A DNA stretch of 64,000 bases from Clostridium sp. (GTDB taxonomy: Bacteria > Bacillota > Clostridia > Lachnospirales > Lachnospiraceae), in NCBI GenBank assembly GCA_023664775.1, contig JAMPEW010000002.1:115540-179539 (forward strand), given 5' to 3'. The notes beneath the pieces are model-generated. The model worked only from the letters and a program-made list of their open reading frames with translations. It made no database searches and had not been told where the DNA came from. Of the stretch, positions 17,528-26,747 are shown one piece after another. Numbering within the stretch: position 1 is the first letter of the stretch; each line of letters starts with the position of its first letter. Made by a program: the position numbers and the translations under genes.

Positions 17528-17746
17528 ATGGATAATCAAAACAGCAGTTCAGGCTTATCAGATATTGATAACATCGTAAATATTTTAGATTCCAAGGTTG
17601 AGGCAGGCATAAGCCGCATAAAAATTGAGATTGATGAAGACAGGGAGGCAGGCAGCATTTCTGAAAGATACCATCACGGCAGATGTGATATAGCAAGTCC
17701 GTTTGATACAGGATGCATCCCAACCTTTGATGAGGAAAACAAGTAA
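17528..17746 (+). CDS. Small acidic hypothetical protein
   Basis: 72 residues behind a strong AAGGAGGG site. The first half is a probable acidic amphipathic helix (IDNIVNILDSKVEAGISRIK); the second half is polar with two cysteines (GRCDIASPFDTGCIPTF). There is no signal peptide and I recognise no family. A hairpin covers its stop codon (17745-17782). Confidence 0.6.
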   Translation: MDNQNSSSGLSDIDNIVNILDSKVEAGISRIKIEIDEDREAGSISERYHHGRCDIASPFDTGCIPTFDEENK

Positions 17747-17951
17747 AATGCGCTATCGCCAAAATATAATTGCGTTTTACTGGTAGTTGATAAAAATAAT
17801 GCTTTTTAATTGTGAATAAAGACTATTTGAAGTTTACAATAATATTATTGCTATGATAAAATGAACATTGTGGTTTAATGTGAAATAAGCATACACCACA
17901 GGCAACGTAACAAAGTAAGTATGCCAAATACGAAAAGAAAAGGAGCAGAAT

Positions 17952-18893
17952 ATGATTAGCAAATATATATCTGAACAGGGGTTCTTAAAAGAAACAAACG
18001 AAAATGCACCCGGAATGTGGATTAATCTCACTGCTCCCACCCAGGAGGAAATTCTTGAAATTTCAAAACAGTTTGACATCGACCTTTCCGATGTGCGGGC
18101 TGCTCTTGACGAAGAAGAATCCTCCCGTGTAGACGTAAATGACGGATATGTTCTAATTATTTTTGATATACCAACAGTGGAAATAAGACACAATCAGGAG
18201 GCTTATACGACTATCCCTCTCGGTATTATTTGGGCGGGCGATGTTACGATAACCGTCTGCTCCGTGGAAACTCCCGTGCTGAAATATTTTCTTGTAAATA
18301 CAATACGAAATTTTACTACAAAAAAGCAGGTGAGATTCACATATCAGATACTATACAGAGCAAGCACACTTTATCAATCCTATCTTCGCATTATTGACAG
18401 AAGAAGGCTTGAGATGGAAGAAAAAATGGGTGGTGCAACTGAGGACGCCGACATTATAAACCTTCACGAAATGGAATCCAACCTTGTCTACTTTGACACA
18501 TCACTTCGTGCAAACAGGCTGATTGTAGACAGACTTACAAGATACAGCGGGGTAAAGAAATTTCCTGAGGATCAGGAGCTTTTAGATGACCTTATTATCG
18601 AGAACCAGCAGGCTATTGAAATGACACAGATTTACCGTGACATTTTAAAGGGTACACGAGAGCTGATGACAACCATCATAAACAACCGCCTTAACAATAT
18701 AATGAAATATCTTGCTTCCATTACAATTGTTATGGCAATCCCTACTATCATATCCGGTCTTTTCGGTATGAATGTTGACGGAAGGTGGATGCCATTTTCC
18801 ACTACCCCATTCGGTTTTGGAATTATTTGTGGAATCACGGCACTCATATGTGCAATTGTGCTCGTTGTGCTAAGAAAACGGAAGATGCTTTAA
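17952..18893 (+). CDS. corA: CorA-family magnesium/divalent cation transporter
   Basis: 313 residues. A cytosolic N-terminal domain of about 250 residues is followed by two C-terminal membrane helices. The family signature GMN is present in LFGMNVDGRW just after the first helix, and the basic tail RKRKML closes the protein. CorA channels form pentamers and take up Mg2+ (some Co2+ or Ni2+). The start follows AAAAGGAGCAGAAT. A weak promoter (TTTACA at 17833, -10 near 17855-17860) lies upstream, and I saw no M-box riboswitch. Confidence 0.9.
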   Translation: MISKYISEQGFLKETNENAPGMWINLTAPTQEEILEISKQFDIDLSDVRAALDEEESSRVDVNDGYVLIIFDIPTVEIRHNQEAYTTIPLGIIWAGDVTITVCSVETPVLKYFLVNTIRNFTTKKQVRFTYQILYRASTLYQSYLRIIDRRRLEMEEKMGGATEDADIINLHEMESNLVYFDTSLRANRLIVDRLTRYSGVKKFPEDQELLDDLIIENQQAIEMTQIYRDILKGTRELMTTIINNRLNNIMKYLASITIVMAIPTIISGLFGMNVDGRWMPFSTTPFGFGIICGITALICAIVLVVLRKRKML

Positions 18894-19001
18894 AAGCAGG
18901 CTGTAAAGACAACTTACACTATAACTAAAAACTACTTGTGCTCGTCTCAGACATAATGGTACTAAGCGCCTGTGCTTGGAAATGTTTATGCAAGTAATTT
19001 A

Positions 19002-19047
19002 AAAACCCCTCTTTCGCTCGTCTCAAGCGCAACGAAAGTGGGGTTTT
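19002..19047. terminator. Bidirectional terminator between corA and the Rpn gene
   Basis: AAAACCCCTCTTTCG (from 19002) pairs with CGAAAGTGGGGTTTT (to 19047). T and A runs on both sides let it serve corA on the plus strand and the convergent Rpn-family gene on the minus strand. Confidence 0.75.
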
Positions 19048-19054
19048 AATCTTT

Positions 19055-20200
19055 TTAAATATATTTTTCTGCCTGTTCTTTTGTTATATTATATGTGTTG
19101 CATAACTGCTTCTCAATCAATATTTGTGAATCTCCATTTTCCCTGCACTTCTCTACAAATGCTTTTATTGCAGTATCTATCAGCTCATTTTGCCTATCAA
19201 CAGTATTTTGCAAATTATCGATAACTGACTTTTGTTCTGCAATTTCAATTTTTTGTTCTGCAAGAACAGTTTTTTGCTCTTCAATTGCGGTTTTTTGTTC
19301 ATCAAGAATAGCCTGCTGTTCATCAATCATAAGCCGAACCGTATTTCTGTCCAGTATCCTTAATTCCTCAGAAAACATATTCATCACCCTTTCCACATTT
19401 TCACATATGTAATAGGCATCCTCATAAAGCCGCTTAAACATAGGATATTCTGTAATAAGCTTTGCGATTATTACAGGGTCATCACAGGCAAGAAATGAGA
19501 GCCATGCGTCTAATTCAGTTTCCATGCCTCTACCATACAGTTTTTCCTTGAATATGTCAAGTGGTATAAAAATATATTTCTGTAACAAATCAATCGCAAG
19601 TCCCGTATCTGTCTTTTGTTGGGACTTGTGAATATACTTGTCAGGAAATTGATGAAAAACCTCTGTGCTTTTCTCAAAAAGTACAATTGTGTATACAGTT
19701 TTAATATCATTGTAATTAAAAAAACTGCTTCCCCTCTCATCCCTGATTTTTTTGTACTGTCGGAGCAAAAGGTCCGCCGAATAACATGCACTCCTCTGTC
19801 CTGGAAATTTATAACCGTGCTTCTGAATTTCTACATTTATAATCTGTCCATCTTCAAGTTCAACAACGATGTCCATAATTACGAGCGAGCTTTCATCTGC
19901 AAGCCTGGATGAATCATTTGGAATAACCCGAAGTATCTTAACATAACCCTCTCCCAATATAGCGGACAAAAAGCTTTCAAGCCTCTCAGGATGAAGTTCA
20001 GGGTTCATAATTTCCTTGAAAAAGCCGTCATAAGTGAGCTTCATTCCACTTACACCTGAGCAAAAATCAATAAATTCCTTTTGCCGTTCTACTTTCCAGC
20101 TCTCATAAAGTAATTTTAAATCTGGTTTTGAGTAAATGTAGTCAAGCAGTTCCTGCCTTTCCCTTATCATGGGAAAATGCTTCTTAAGTATGTTTGTCAT
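19055..20200 (-). CDS. Rpn-family PD-(D/E)XK nuclease (transposase-like)
   Basis: 381 residues. The N-terminal domain has the PD-(D/E)XK pattern: LTYDGFFKEIMNPELHPERL, then VIMDIVVELEDGQIINVEIQ with the catalytic Asp, Glu and Gln region at about residues 108-128. A C-terminal coiled coil built from EEQKTVLAEQ-like heptads (about 290-345) follows. Rpn proteins promote RecA-independent recombination in E. coli and have DNase activity. It is one of two such genes bracketing the FHA/kinase cluster; the other, at 44302, points the opposite way. Its leader folds over the ribosome-binding region and start codon. Confidence 0.85.
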   Translation of the reverse strand: MTNILKKHFPMIRERQELLDYIYSKPDLKLLYESWKVERQKEFIDFCSGVSGMKLTYDGFFKEIMNPELHPERLESFLSAILGEGYVKILRVIPNDSSRLADESSLVIMDIVVELEDGQIINVEIQKHGYKFPGQRSACYSADLLLRQYKKIRDERGSSFFNYNDIKTVYTIVLFEKSTEVFHQFPDKYIHKSQQKTDTGLAIDLLQKYIFIPLDIFKEKLYGRGMETELDAWLSFLACDDPVIIAKLITEYPMFKRLYEDAYYICENVERVMNMFSEELRILDRNTVRLMIDEQQAILDEQKTAIEEQKTVLAEQKIEIAEQKSVIDNLQNTVDRQNELIDTAIKAFVEKCRENGDSQILIEKQLCNTYNITKEQAEKYI

Positions 20201-20261
20201 ATGCGACCTCCTTAAAAAAATAATCTCCTGCTTAAATAAGCAGAAGATTATTGACGCATAT
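20199..20261 (-). promoter_or_regulatory. Structured leader over the start codon of the Rpn gene
   Basis: A hairpin (AATAATCT 20219-20226 with AGATTATT 20245-20252, inner TGCTTA/TAAGCA) is followed on the minus strand by a U run and then AAGGAGG (20207-20213) six bases before the ATG. An outer stem, ATATGCG (20199-20205) with CGCATAT (20255-20261), would bury the start codon. It can act as a terminator for transcription arriving from the FHA cluster, an attenuator, or a translation block. Confidence 0.6.
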
Positions 20262-20304
20262 CATAAACATTGATTTACTATGTACTACATATGTTGTTTT
20301 TTTA

Positions 20305-20334
20305 ATTATAACTACGGAAATGAAAGCCTGTCAA
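20305..20334 (-). promoter_or_regulatory. Near-consensus sigmaA promoter of the Rpn gene
   Basis: On the minus strand TTGACA (20334-20329) and TATAAT (20310-20305) are separated by 18 bases. Transcription would start near 20298, giving a leader of about 100 bases that includes the hairpin. Confidence 0.7.
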
Positions 20335-20380
20335 TGTCCTTTTTGTATAGTTTAGTGTACAAATTGTACAGAAATTTACA

Positions 20381-21457
20381 TTACTCCACCCACGCTGTAT
20401 CGCCTACATAAACTGAAACCTCATCTGCATAAATATCAAAGCTGAAACAAATCATTCCCTCCTCCAATAATGTTTGAAGTTTTTTGTCATTTTCATAATT
20501 AATTTCCTTGGCAAACTGTTTTTCAAAGCTTGTATATGGTTTATTCAGATCGTCCAAATGAATCAGATTATCATAGTAAAATTCTTCTTCAACAGTATCA
20601 TAACCCACGTATTCGGCGGCTTTTTGTGCTGCCTTTTCCGCTTTGGAATTTAATTCTTTTATGTAGTCATCATCAAGTACAAGCTCTGCTTTTGTTTTTT
20701 TATTTTTACATTCATAGATATAATCGCCTTGTGCAATTTGATTATATTTACTGTCAAACAAAAAGACATAGCAATTCCCTGCCACACTTTTCATAAAAAT
20801 AAGATTATTTTCCACCGTGTAAGTTCCTGCCTTTCGCATTGGTTCAGAATCTAATGCAGTTTCTTTACCACATACAGTCCATGTGCCATCATCTAAAATA
20901 ACTGTATATATCTCTTTATCACCATCCTCATATTCATATTCAAACACATACTCACCTTTTAATTTTTTCCTGACATTCGGCATAATTACGGCAGTAATTA
21001 GAGTTATAACCATAACTACCGCCAAAGCAACAAGCGCTGCCTTTCCTGTCGGGGAAAAAATCTTTTTCTCTACAATTTTTTCCCTCTCCACAACCCTGAC
21101 AGGCTGCTCCTGCTTTAACGGCTGATCAGCATGATTTGGCGCTGATTGCGAATATATAAAGCTTACCTCACATTCCGGATGCCTGTGCTTGCCTTTTATG
21201 TATATCCGGGCAGAATCATTAAGTCCTTTTTTCTCCACTCTTTTCTCATTATATATCAAGCCATTTGTGCTTCCGCAATCCTCTATGATGCACTTGTTAC
21301 CAGAAATAATAAAATAACCATGCTCACGGGATGCATATTCCGCATGTAATACAATATCACAATTCGGACCACGTCCAAAGCTGATTTTATTTTTACCAAA
21401 CGCTAAAAGGTCTACCTGATATGGAGCTCTATCTCCATCGATTACAGTAATATACAT
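20381..21457 (-). CDS. FHA-domain membrane protein with extracellular domain (paralogue A)
   Basis: 358 residues. The N-terminal FHA domain (about 1-108) shows SFGRGPNCDIVL, ASREHG and DCGSTNG, the phosphothreonine-binding loop residues Arg, Ser, His and Asn. A single membrane helix at about 139-160 is followed by an extracellular domain of about 200 residues. This domain is similar to that of the next gene upstream: KGEYVFEYEYEDG and a C-terminal LQTLLEEGMICFSFDIYADE. The topology places FHA inside the cell, ready to bind phosphoproteins made by the cluster's kinases. It is the last gene of the cluster. Confidence 0.8.
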   Translation of the reverse strand: MYITVIDGDRAPYQVDLLAFGKNKISFGRGPNCDIVLHAEYASREHGYFIISGNKCIIEDCGSTNGLIYNEKRVEKKGLNDSARIYIKGKHRHPECEVSFIYSQSAPNHADQPLKQEQPVRVVEREKIVEKKIFSPTGKAALVALAVVMVITLITAVIMPNVRKKLKGEYVFEYEYEDGDKEIYTVILDDGTWTVCGKETALDSEPMRKAGTYTVENNLIFMKSVAGNCYVFLFDSKYNQIAQGDYIYECKNKKTKAELVLDDDYIKELNSKAEKAAQKAAEYVGYDTVEEEFYYDNLIHLDDLNKPYTSFEKQFAKEINYENDKKLQTLLEEGMICFSFDIYADEVSVYVGDTAWVE

Positions 21458-21490
21458 TTTTTCCTCCTCTGCAAAAGTCTCACTAATATA

Positions 21491-22627
21491 TTAGTCAAAC
21501 CAAATCTCTGCATCATCGCCATCTATCAAATCCACTTCGATATATATCATTTCATTTTCAATTAAATATTGCAATGTCTCATCGTCCTCATAACCAATTT
21601 CCTCAACAAAGCTTTTTTCAAATTTCGTACTCGGATTTGTTAGTTCTTCTTTTTCAAGATATACATAGCTTTCGCCGTAATAATATTCTTCCATATACTT
21701 CATTCCCACTGAATTAATACTTTTTGCAACGGCAGCATCCAATTTATTATTCAGTGAAATAATATAATCCTCGTCAATGGAAAAAGACAGCTTATCCTTT
21801 TTATCGTCCTGCTCAAACATGGCTACACCCAAAGCTATCTGCTTGGAATGACCATCATACAAGCATTTTTCATTTGGGGACAAATCACTCTTATCAATCT
21901 TATTTCCATAGTTTGATACACTTAAACTTGTAAAGGAAATAACACCTTTATCAGCCTCATAAATTCCAATATCGCATACATCAAATTTATCATTATCCCA
22001 CACATACCACATGACATATGTTCCATTGTCGAATGTAATCTTATATTCAACGTCCTTGTATTTCTCTCCCTCATTATCATACACATACCCTAAATAACTT
22101 CCCTTAGGCGTATACCTAGATTTTGAAAATACAGTTCCAAACAAAATAAAGAACACCGTTAAGACGCTTAGGACAGCCATAAGGGCAGTAGCCCATTTAG
22201 GAATGTACTTCCTGATTTTTTCTACCACCACAACATTTTCAATTATCTTTTCCTGTGGTGGCTGGTTTTGTAATATGCTCTTTTCCATAAAAGTAAAGCT
22301 TACACCCCTCTCAGAAGGATTTGCCTTATTGGATTGGGGTATCATTATGGTATTCCCTGAAGTAAGCTGTTTTTTCCCAATCTTTCTATTGTCAAATACA
22401 AGTCCGTTTGTGCTGTTATTGTCCTCTATGTAATACATTCCATTTTCAATATAAAAGCATCCGTGCTGTCTTGAAACATTAGAAGAATTCAGTACAATAT
22501 CGCAATCAGGATTCCTTCCAAAGGTTATAATTCTCCTTTTGCCATCACTTCTTCCAATATCACTCAATACTACCTCAGATACCTTTATACCATCATTTAT
22601 AACAATAACACCTGTACTATTATCCAT
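21491..22627 (-). CDS. FHA-domain membrane protein with extracellular domain (paralogue B)
   Basis: 378 residues. The FHA domain is at about 1-112 (TFGRNPDCDIVLNSSNVSRQ then HG; DNNSTNG). One membrane helix lies at about 144-167, then an extracellular domain of about 200 residues related to that of the downstream gene (KGSYLGYVYDNEGEKY near its start, LQYLIENEMIYIEVDLIDGD near its end). A tandem duplication followed by divergence is likely. The start ATG follows GGAGGATATAA. The 34-base gap to the next gene suggests co-transcription. Confidence 0.8.
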   Translation of the reverse strand: MDNSTGVIVINDGIKVSEVVLSDIGRSDGKRRIITFGRNPDCDIVLNSSNVSRQHGCFYIENGMYYIEDNNSTNGLVFDNRKIGKKQLTSGNTIMIPQSNKANPSERGVSFTFMEKSILQNQPPQEKIIENVVVVEKIRKYIPKWATALMAVLSVLTVFFILFGTVFSKSRYTPKGSYLGYVYDNEGEKYKDVEYKITFDNGTYVMWYVWDNDKFDVCDIGIYEADKGVISFTSLSVSNYGNKIDKSDLSPNEKCLYDGHSKQIALGVAMFEQDDKKDKLSFSIDEDYIISLNNKLDAAVAKSINSVGMKYMEEYYYGESYVYLEKEELTNPSTKFEKSFVEEIGYEDDETLQYLIENEMIYIEVDLIDGDDAEIWFD

Positions 22628-22745
22628 TTATATCCTCCAAATCTCTTGAACATCAGCCCTTATTGAATTTACCTTTGGTATATGGACTTACCGCTCAAAT
22701 TATTTTTGTTCAATTACTTATACTGTTGAGATCGTCCTTGCATAT

Positions 22746-23672
22746 TTAATTGACAAATAAATGTTTTCTCTTATCAAAATATTGTTTATTGGCAAGCAGA
22801 TAAATCAAAACAAACATTATTGCACCCACAATGTAACTATAATCTTCTGTGGATAATTCATATTCAAAATTGTTTGCTGCAAACTGGAACGGATTATTAT
22901 CTACAAGCATTAAAGGAACATCAATAACACAAACCCTAAACAACGACAACCCATTAAATAAAACTATAGTAACAGCATACTCTGTAAAAGAATTTTTTTT
23001 ATATGCTGCTATTTGCATCCTTACATAAACACACAGCACGGCACACAAAATACTCAAAAATCCTTGTAAATACATATAAAATGACATTTCAGAATAAAAC
23101 TCGCTGAATTTCATTCCTAATATATCATCTACATACTTAACACCATCTGTATCAAAATCAGCAGCACTAATATACACAACTGCAATATATAACGAAACTA
23201 TAGCAAGAAAAAACAATTGTACCCATATTATAAAATTAAACCAACCCATTTTAGGCTGTGGACCTAACGAATACATAGGTTGTGGATACATTTGCTGTGA
23301 ATATGTCTGCTGTGGATATGTCTGCTGTGGATATGCGAGCATCATATTATCCTGCCTATCCAAGCGAAATCGAATTTCTACATTATCGTTATTATTATTT
23401 TTACTACCTTGTATAACAATAACATCCCCATCCTTAAGCATATGTCTCTTGAAACGTTTACCATAAAAGCAAAGTCCGTTTGTGCTATCCAAATCTTCTA
23501 CATAATATTTTCCATTTTCAGCATACAATACACCGTGAATTTTTGATGCATATGGGGATTGAAGCACTATATCATTATCGCTTTGTCTCCCAAAGCTTAT
23601 AACATCTTTTCCAAACCTATCCAAATCGACTTCATATGACGGCTTATCGCCATCTCTAACCGTAATTTTCAT
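22746..23672 (-). CDS. FHA-domain protein with four membrane helices
   Basis: 308 residues. The N-terminal FHA domain (about 1-95) has SFGRQSDNDIVL, ASKIHG and DLDSTNG. A Tyr/Pro/Gln tandem linker (YPQQTYPQQTYSQQ) comes next at about 114-135. Four membrane helices follow at about 145-170, 197-220, 230-255 and 284-300. No catalytic motif is seen. It probably links kinase output to a membrane process. The start motif MKITVRDGDKPSYEVDL resembles those of the neighbouring FHA genes, indicating common ancestry. Confidence 0.78.
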   Translation of the reverse strand: MKITVRDGDKPSYEVDLDRFGKDVISFGRQSDNDIVLQSPYASKIHGVLYAENGKYYVEDLDSTNGLCFYGKRFKRHMLKDGDVIVIQGSKNNNNDNVEIRFRLDRQDNMMLAYPQQTYPQQTYSQQMYPQPMYSLGPQPKMGWFNFIIWVQLFFLAIVSLYIAVVYISAADFDTDGVKYVDDILGMKFSEFYSEMSFYMYLQGFLSILCAVLCVYVRMQIAAYKKNSFTEYAVTIVLFNGLSLFRVCVIDVPLMLVDNNPFQFAANNFEYELSTEDYSYIVGAIMFVLIYLLANKQYFDKRKHLFVN

Positions 23673-23690
23673 ATAAGCTTTCTCTCCTCT

Positions 23691-25973
23691 CTACTTACTC
23701 CTTCTTATACTCCGAAGCACAATTCCCGACGCAGCCGCAAAAACGACTATAAATGCAAAAAGTATTCCCCATGCACCGAGCATATGCTGTACTGTGAAGT
23801 CAAAAAAGTCTTCCGCCTCATGCATCATCAAGAAGCCCTCCTGCTGCATTTTAAGCTCCAAATCATTCAGATTTGCAGTAGTACCGTAGCCCTCCATGGA
23901 CCATCTGCATACAGCAAAATATGATATGATTTCAGTTGCATCTTCAAGATTAAATATAAGTCCTGAAAAAAGAATCTGTGGCATAAGCAAAATCGGTGCA
24001 ACTGTCATGGCTCTGTCTGCATTTGTAAATAAGGACGATACAAATATTCCCATGGACGCCGCCGCCATGGCAGTAAGTATCGTTGTTATCAGTATTTCTA
24101 TGTATGGAAATGTAAACAGTCCCTCCTCGGGCATTCCAACAAGCAGCACAAAGGTTGTCACAATAAGCAATGATTGTGCAATACAAAGTAACCCCAAAAC
24201 AAACACCTTGGACAAAATATAGCTTGCAAGATTCATGCCTGTCATATATTCACGCTTTAAAATGCTGCGTTCCTTACATATTTCCTGAATAGAGCTTAAT
24301 ATCCCTATCCAAAAGGCGGAGCAGGAAAGTGCAAACAACAGGCTTTTTGTCATTTCATATTGGCTGTATTCCTTACCATCTGCCACAAGCGAAATCAAAA
24401 GTGCGAGCAGCGGTGCCTGAACCATTAAAAGTATCATCCTCTGTCTGTCATTCATAAGTAAATTGAGATACCTCAGACAAAGCACGCCAAGCTGTCTCAG
24501 CATCCCCTTTTTGCTTTTTGTAACAATGTTCTTTTTTCTCCCTTCGCTTCCTCTTGTCCCTGCCGTTCTCCTGTAGTCATCATATTTTTTCTGCCAAAAA
24601 TCAGAGTGCTTTCCTATCATATCGTATATATTTACAACATCATCTGTTGCAAAAAAAGAAAGTGCCTCCTGATAGCTTCCACTAAAGCAAAGTCTTCCTC
24701 CCGTACCCATAAATACAATTCTGTCATAATCATTCAGATTTAACGTGCTATGCGTGACAAGTATGACCGTCTTTCCTGATGCCGTCATACCCTTTAGGGT
24801 TCTGATAAGATTCCTTTCCGTTCCCGGATCAAGTCCTGATGACGGTTCGTCCAAAAAGAAAAGATTTGGGTCAGTCAAAAGCTCAACAGCTATACTTGCA
24901 CGTTTCTTCTGCCCTCCACTCAGGCTCTTTATAAGCGCATCCCTTCTGTGGGTAAGCTCAACGGCATCTATCACCCTGCTTACAATTTGCTCAACCTCAT
25001 CTTCCCCTGTATCAGCAGGAAGTCTCAGCCTTGCAGAATATTTGAGCATTGCTTCAACAGATAAGTTGTCATACACAATGTCCTGCTGTGGAACATAACC
25101 GATAATATTTTTTAACGTGTCAAAGTTTTCATACAAATCCAGTTCATTTACAAGGACGGTTCCCGATGTAGGCGTACTATAACCGCTTATACAGTTCATA
25201 ATCGTTGATTTTCCTGCACCCGAGCCTCCCACTATGGCAACCAGTTCACCAGGATTAATTTTTAGTGACACGTTATCACATATGGTAAGTGCTTTATTTT
25301 TGCCAACCCTTTTAACAATATTACGTGCCTCCACGCTAATACCGCTTTTTGCCACACTGTATGTAATGCCGTTGTTTGTATATATAATCCTGCTGTTTGC
25401 AATTAATATAACATCCTTATCCTTTAGCTTCTGCCGTCCTCTTACCCGCTTTCCATTTACAAGCAATCCATTTGTACTGTTATTGTCATATATGTAATAT
25501 CCTTCCGTGGTTTTGCTTATTCTTGCGTGGTGATGTGATACGCTTGCATGATTTATTCTTATATCGTTGTCAGCATCCCTACCAATTTTTATTTCATGCT
25601 TTCCCTCAAGGGCTATCCTGCTCATGACCTCATCATATGCCTTCCTTGAAAAGACAAGGAGAACGCCCTCATCAGCAACATTTCTGTTTGTAACGATTCT
25701 CACATAATCTCCGTCATGAAGATTCTTTTTCCTTACTTTTTTCCCTGCGCATACGATGCCGTTCGTGCTGTCCATATCCTCAACTATGAGCCGATTTCCC
25801 TCCATATATATACATCCATGTACGCGGGAAACATATTCAGAATTGAGCACAATATCACAATTTTTTTGTCTGCCAAAGCTTATTACTTCTTTATTAAAGT
25901 CGTTTAACTTTATTTCATAAGGTGCACGGTCTCCGTCAAAAACCGTTATATACATATAGTTATCAAAGGACAT
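23691..25973 (-). CDS. FHA-tagged ABC transporter, ATPase and permease fused
   Basis: 760 residues. Two FHA domains come first (SFGRQKNCDIVLNSEYVSRV then HG; KIGRDADNDIRINHASVSHH then HA, each with STNG). The ABC ATPase follows at about 210-440 with GGSGAGKSTI (Walker A), LSGGQKKRASIAVELL (signature) and LFFLDEPSSGLDP (Walker B). A linker and an ABC2-type permease with six helices end the protein. This ABCG-like half-transporter with an FHA head matches the layout of mycobacterial Rv1747, which binds its kinase PknF through FHA. The exported substrate is unknown. It lies 12 bases after the upstream FHA gene. Confidence 0.9.
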   Translation of the reverse strand: MSFDNYMYITVFDGDRAPYEIKLNDFNKEVISFGRQKNCDIVLNSEYVSRVHGCIYMEGNRLIVEDMDSTNGIVCAGKKVRKKNLHDGDYVRIVTNRNVADEGVLLVFSRKAYDEVMSRIALEGKHEIKIGRDADNDIRINHASVSHHHARISKTTEGYYIYDNNSTNGLLVNGKRVRGRQKLKDKDVILIANSRIIYTNNGITYSVAKSGISVEARNIVKRVGKNKALTICDNVSLKINPGELVAIVGGSGAGKSTIMNCISGYSTPTSGTVLVNELDLYENFDTLKNIIGYVPQQDIVYDNLSVEAMLKYSARLRLPADTGEDEVEQIVSRVIDAVELTHRRDALIKSLSGGQKKRASIAVELLTDPNLFFLDEPSSGLDPGTERNLIRTLKGMTASGKTVILVTHSTLNLNDYDRIVFMGTGGRLCFSGSYQEALSFFATDDVVNIYDMIGKHSDFWQKKYDDYRRTAGTRGSEGRKKNIVTKSKKGMLRQLGVLCLRYLNLLMNDRQRMILLMVQAPLLALLISLVADGKEYSQYEMTKSLLFALSCSAFWIGILSSIQEICKERSILKREYMTGMNLASYILSKVFVLGLLCIAQSLLIVTTFVLLVGMPEEGLFTFPYIEILITTILTAMAAASMGIFVSSLFTNADRAMTVAPILLMPQILFSGLIFNLEDATEIISYFAVCRWSMEGYGTTANLNDLELKMQQEGFLMMHEAEDFFDFTVQHMLGAWGILFAFIVVFAAASGIVLRSIRRSK

Positions 25974-25985
25974 TTTTCATTTCCT

Positions 25986-26708
25986 CTACTGTTCTTTTTC
26001 CTCAACATCTTCCCATGCAAATTTTTCACCGCAGAACGGAACAAATAAAAGCTCCGTGTTTCCTATGAGCAGCTTATCATATGCATTTAGCTTTTCCGTA
26101 TTCAAAACAACCTCATCATTCACATAGAAAAGCTCCCTCGAATCTCCAGGCTGTGCAAGAAATTCCCTTTTTCTCGGCTCATATAACAATATGGCATGTT
26201 TTTCCCTCGACACACTTTTATCTCCCGCAAGAACAACGTCCATGCTTGTGGAACGTCCGATAAAATTACGTCCCGATTTAAGTGCAAAATCCGTTCCTGC
26301 ATCCTCTCCTGATATACATACAAGCCAGCCGACAACAGGCTCGGTTTTCATATCGTTGGGATAAAATCTCTGTGTTACGCTGTCATCCTCCTCAATGGGA
26401 TTAATAGGAAACATATTTCCGGGAACTGTTTTAACAAGACTTTCCACACTCGAAGGAGCAGTATAGCTTTCTGAGGCAGGAATTGTCTCAGGCATCTGAC
26501 CCCATGTTCTATCATCACCATACGATGTATTCTCCGTAAATGCCGTAGTTGCAGGTATCGTTACGCCCTGCTGTGTACCTGATTGGGTAAACTTCATGGT
26601 TGCACCCATATCATCATCCCCGCCTGCTGACATTCCCTGACAGTGCGGACAGCTTGCATACTTATCCACATCATAAAAATGTCCGTTGTCACATCTCTTT
26701 AAATTCAT
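25986..26708 (-). CDS. FHA-domain protein with N-terminal zinc ribbon
   Basis: 240 residues, cytosolic. The N-terminus (CDNGHFYDVDKYASCPHCQG) has a C/H plus CPHC set likely to bind zinc. A polar linker with several Thr residues (about 30-115; for example GATMKFTQSG and DDSVTQRFYP) could be a kinase target region. The C-terminal FHA domain (about 125-225) has FIGRSTSMDVVL and VSREKHA, with a divergent end loop. It lies directly downstream of the PP2C gene. Soluble FHA proteins of this kind often serve as adaptor substrates of PASTA-type kinases (family knowledge, compare GarA). Confidence 0.8.
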   Translation of the reverse strand: MNLKRCDNGHFYDVDKYASCPHCQGMSAGGDDDMGATMKFTQSGTQQGVTIPATTAFTENTSYGDDRTWGQMPETIPASESYTAPSSVESLVKTVPGNMFPINPIEEDDSVTQRFYPNDMKTEPVVGWLVCISGEDAGTDFALKSGRNFIGRSTSMDVVLAGDKSVSREKHAILLYEPRKREFLAQPGDSRELFYVNDEVVLNTEKLNAYDKLLIGNTELLFVPFCGEKFAWEDVEEKEQ

Positions 26709-26747
26709 TATTAAATCCTCCTAGTTTTATTGATATATGATACCGCA

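Noticed and set aside
17747-17951. M-box magnesium riboswitch before corA
   Set aside because: The conserved M-box core is not recognisable; only a short hairpin and a weak promoter are present.
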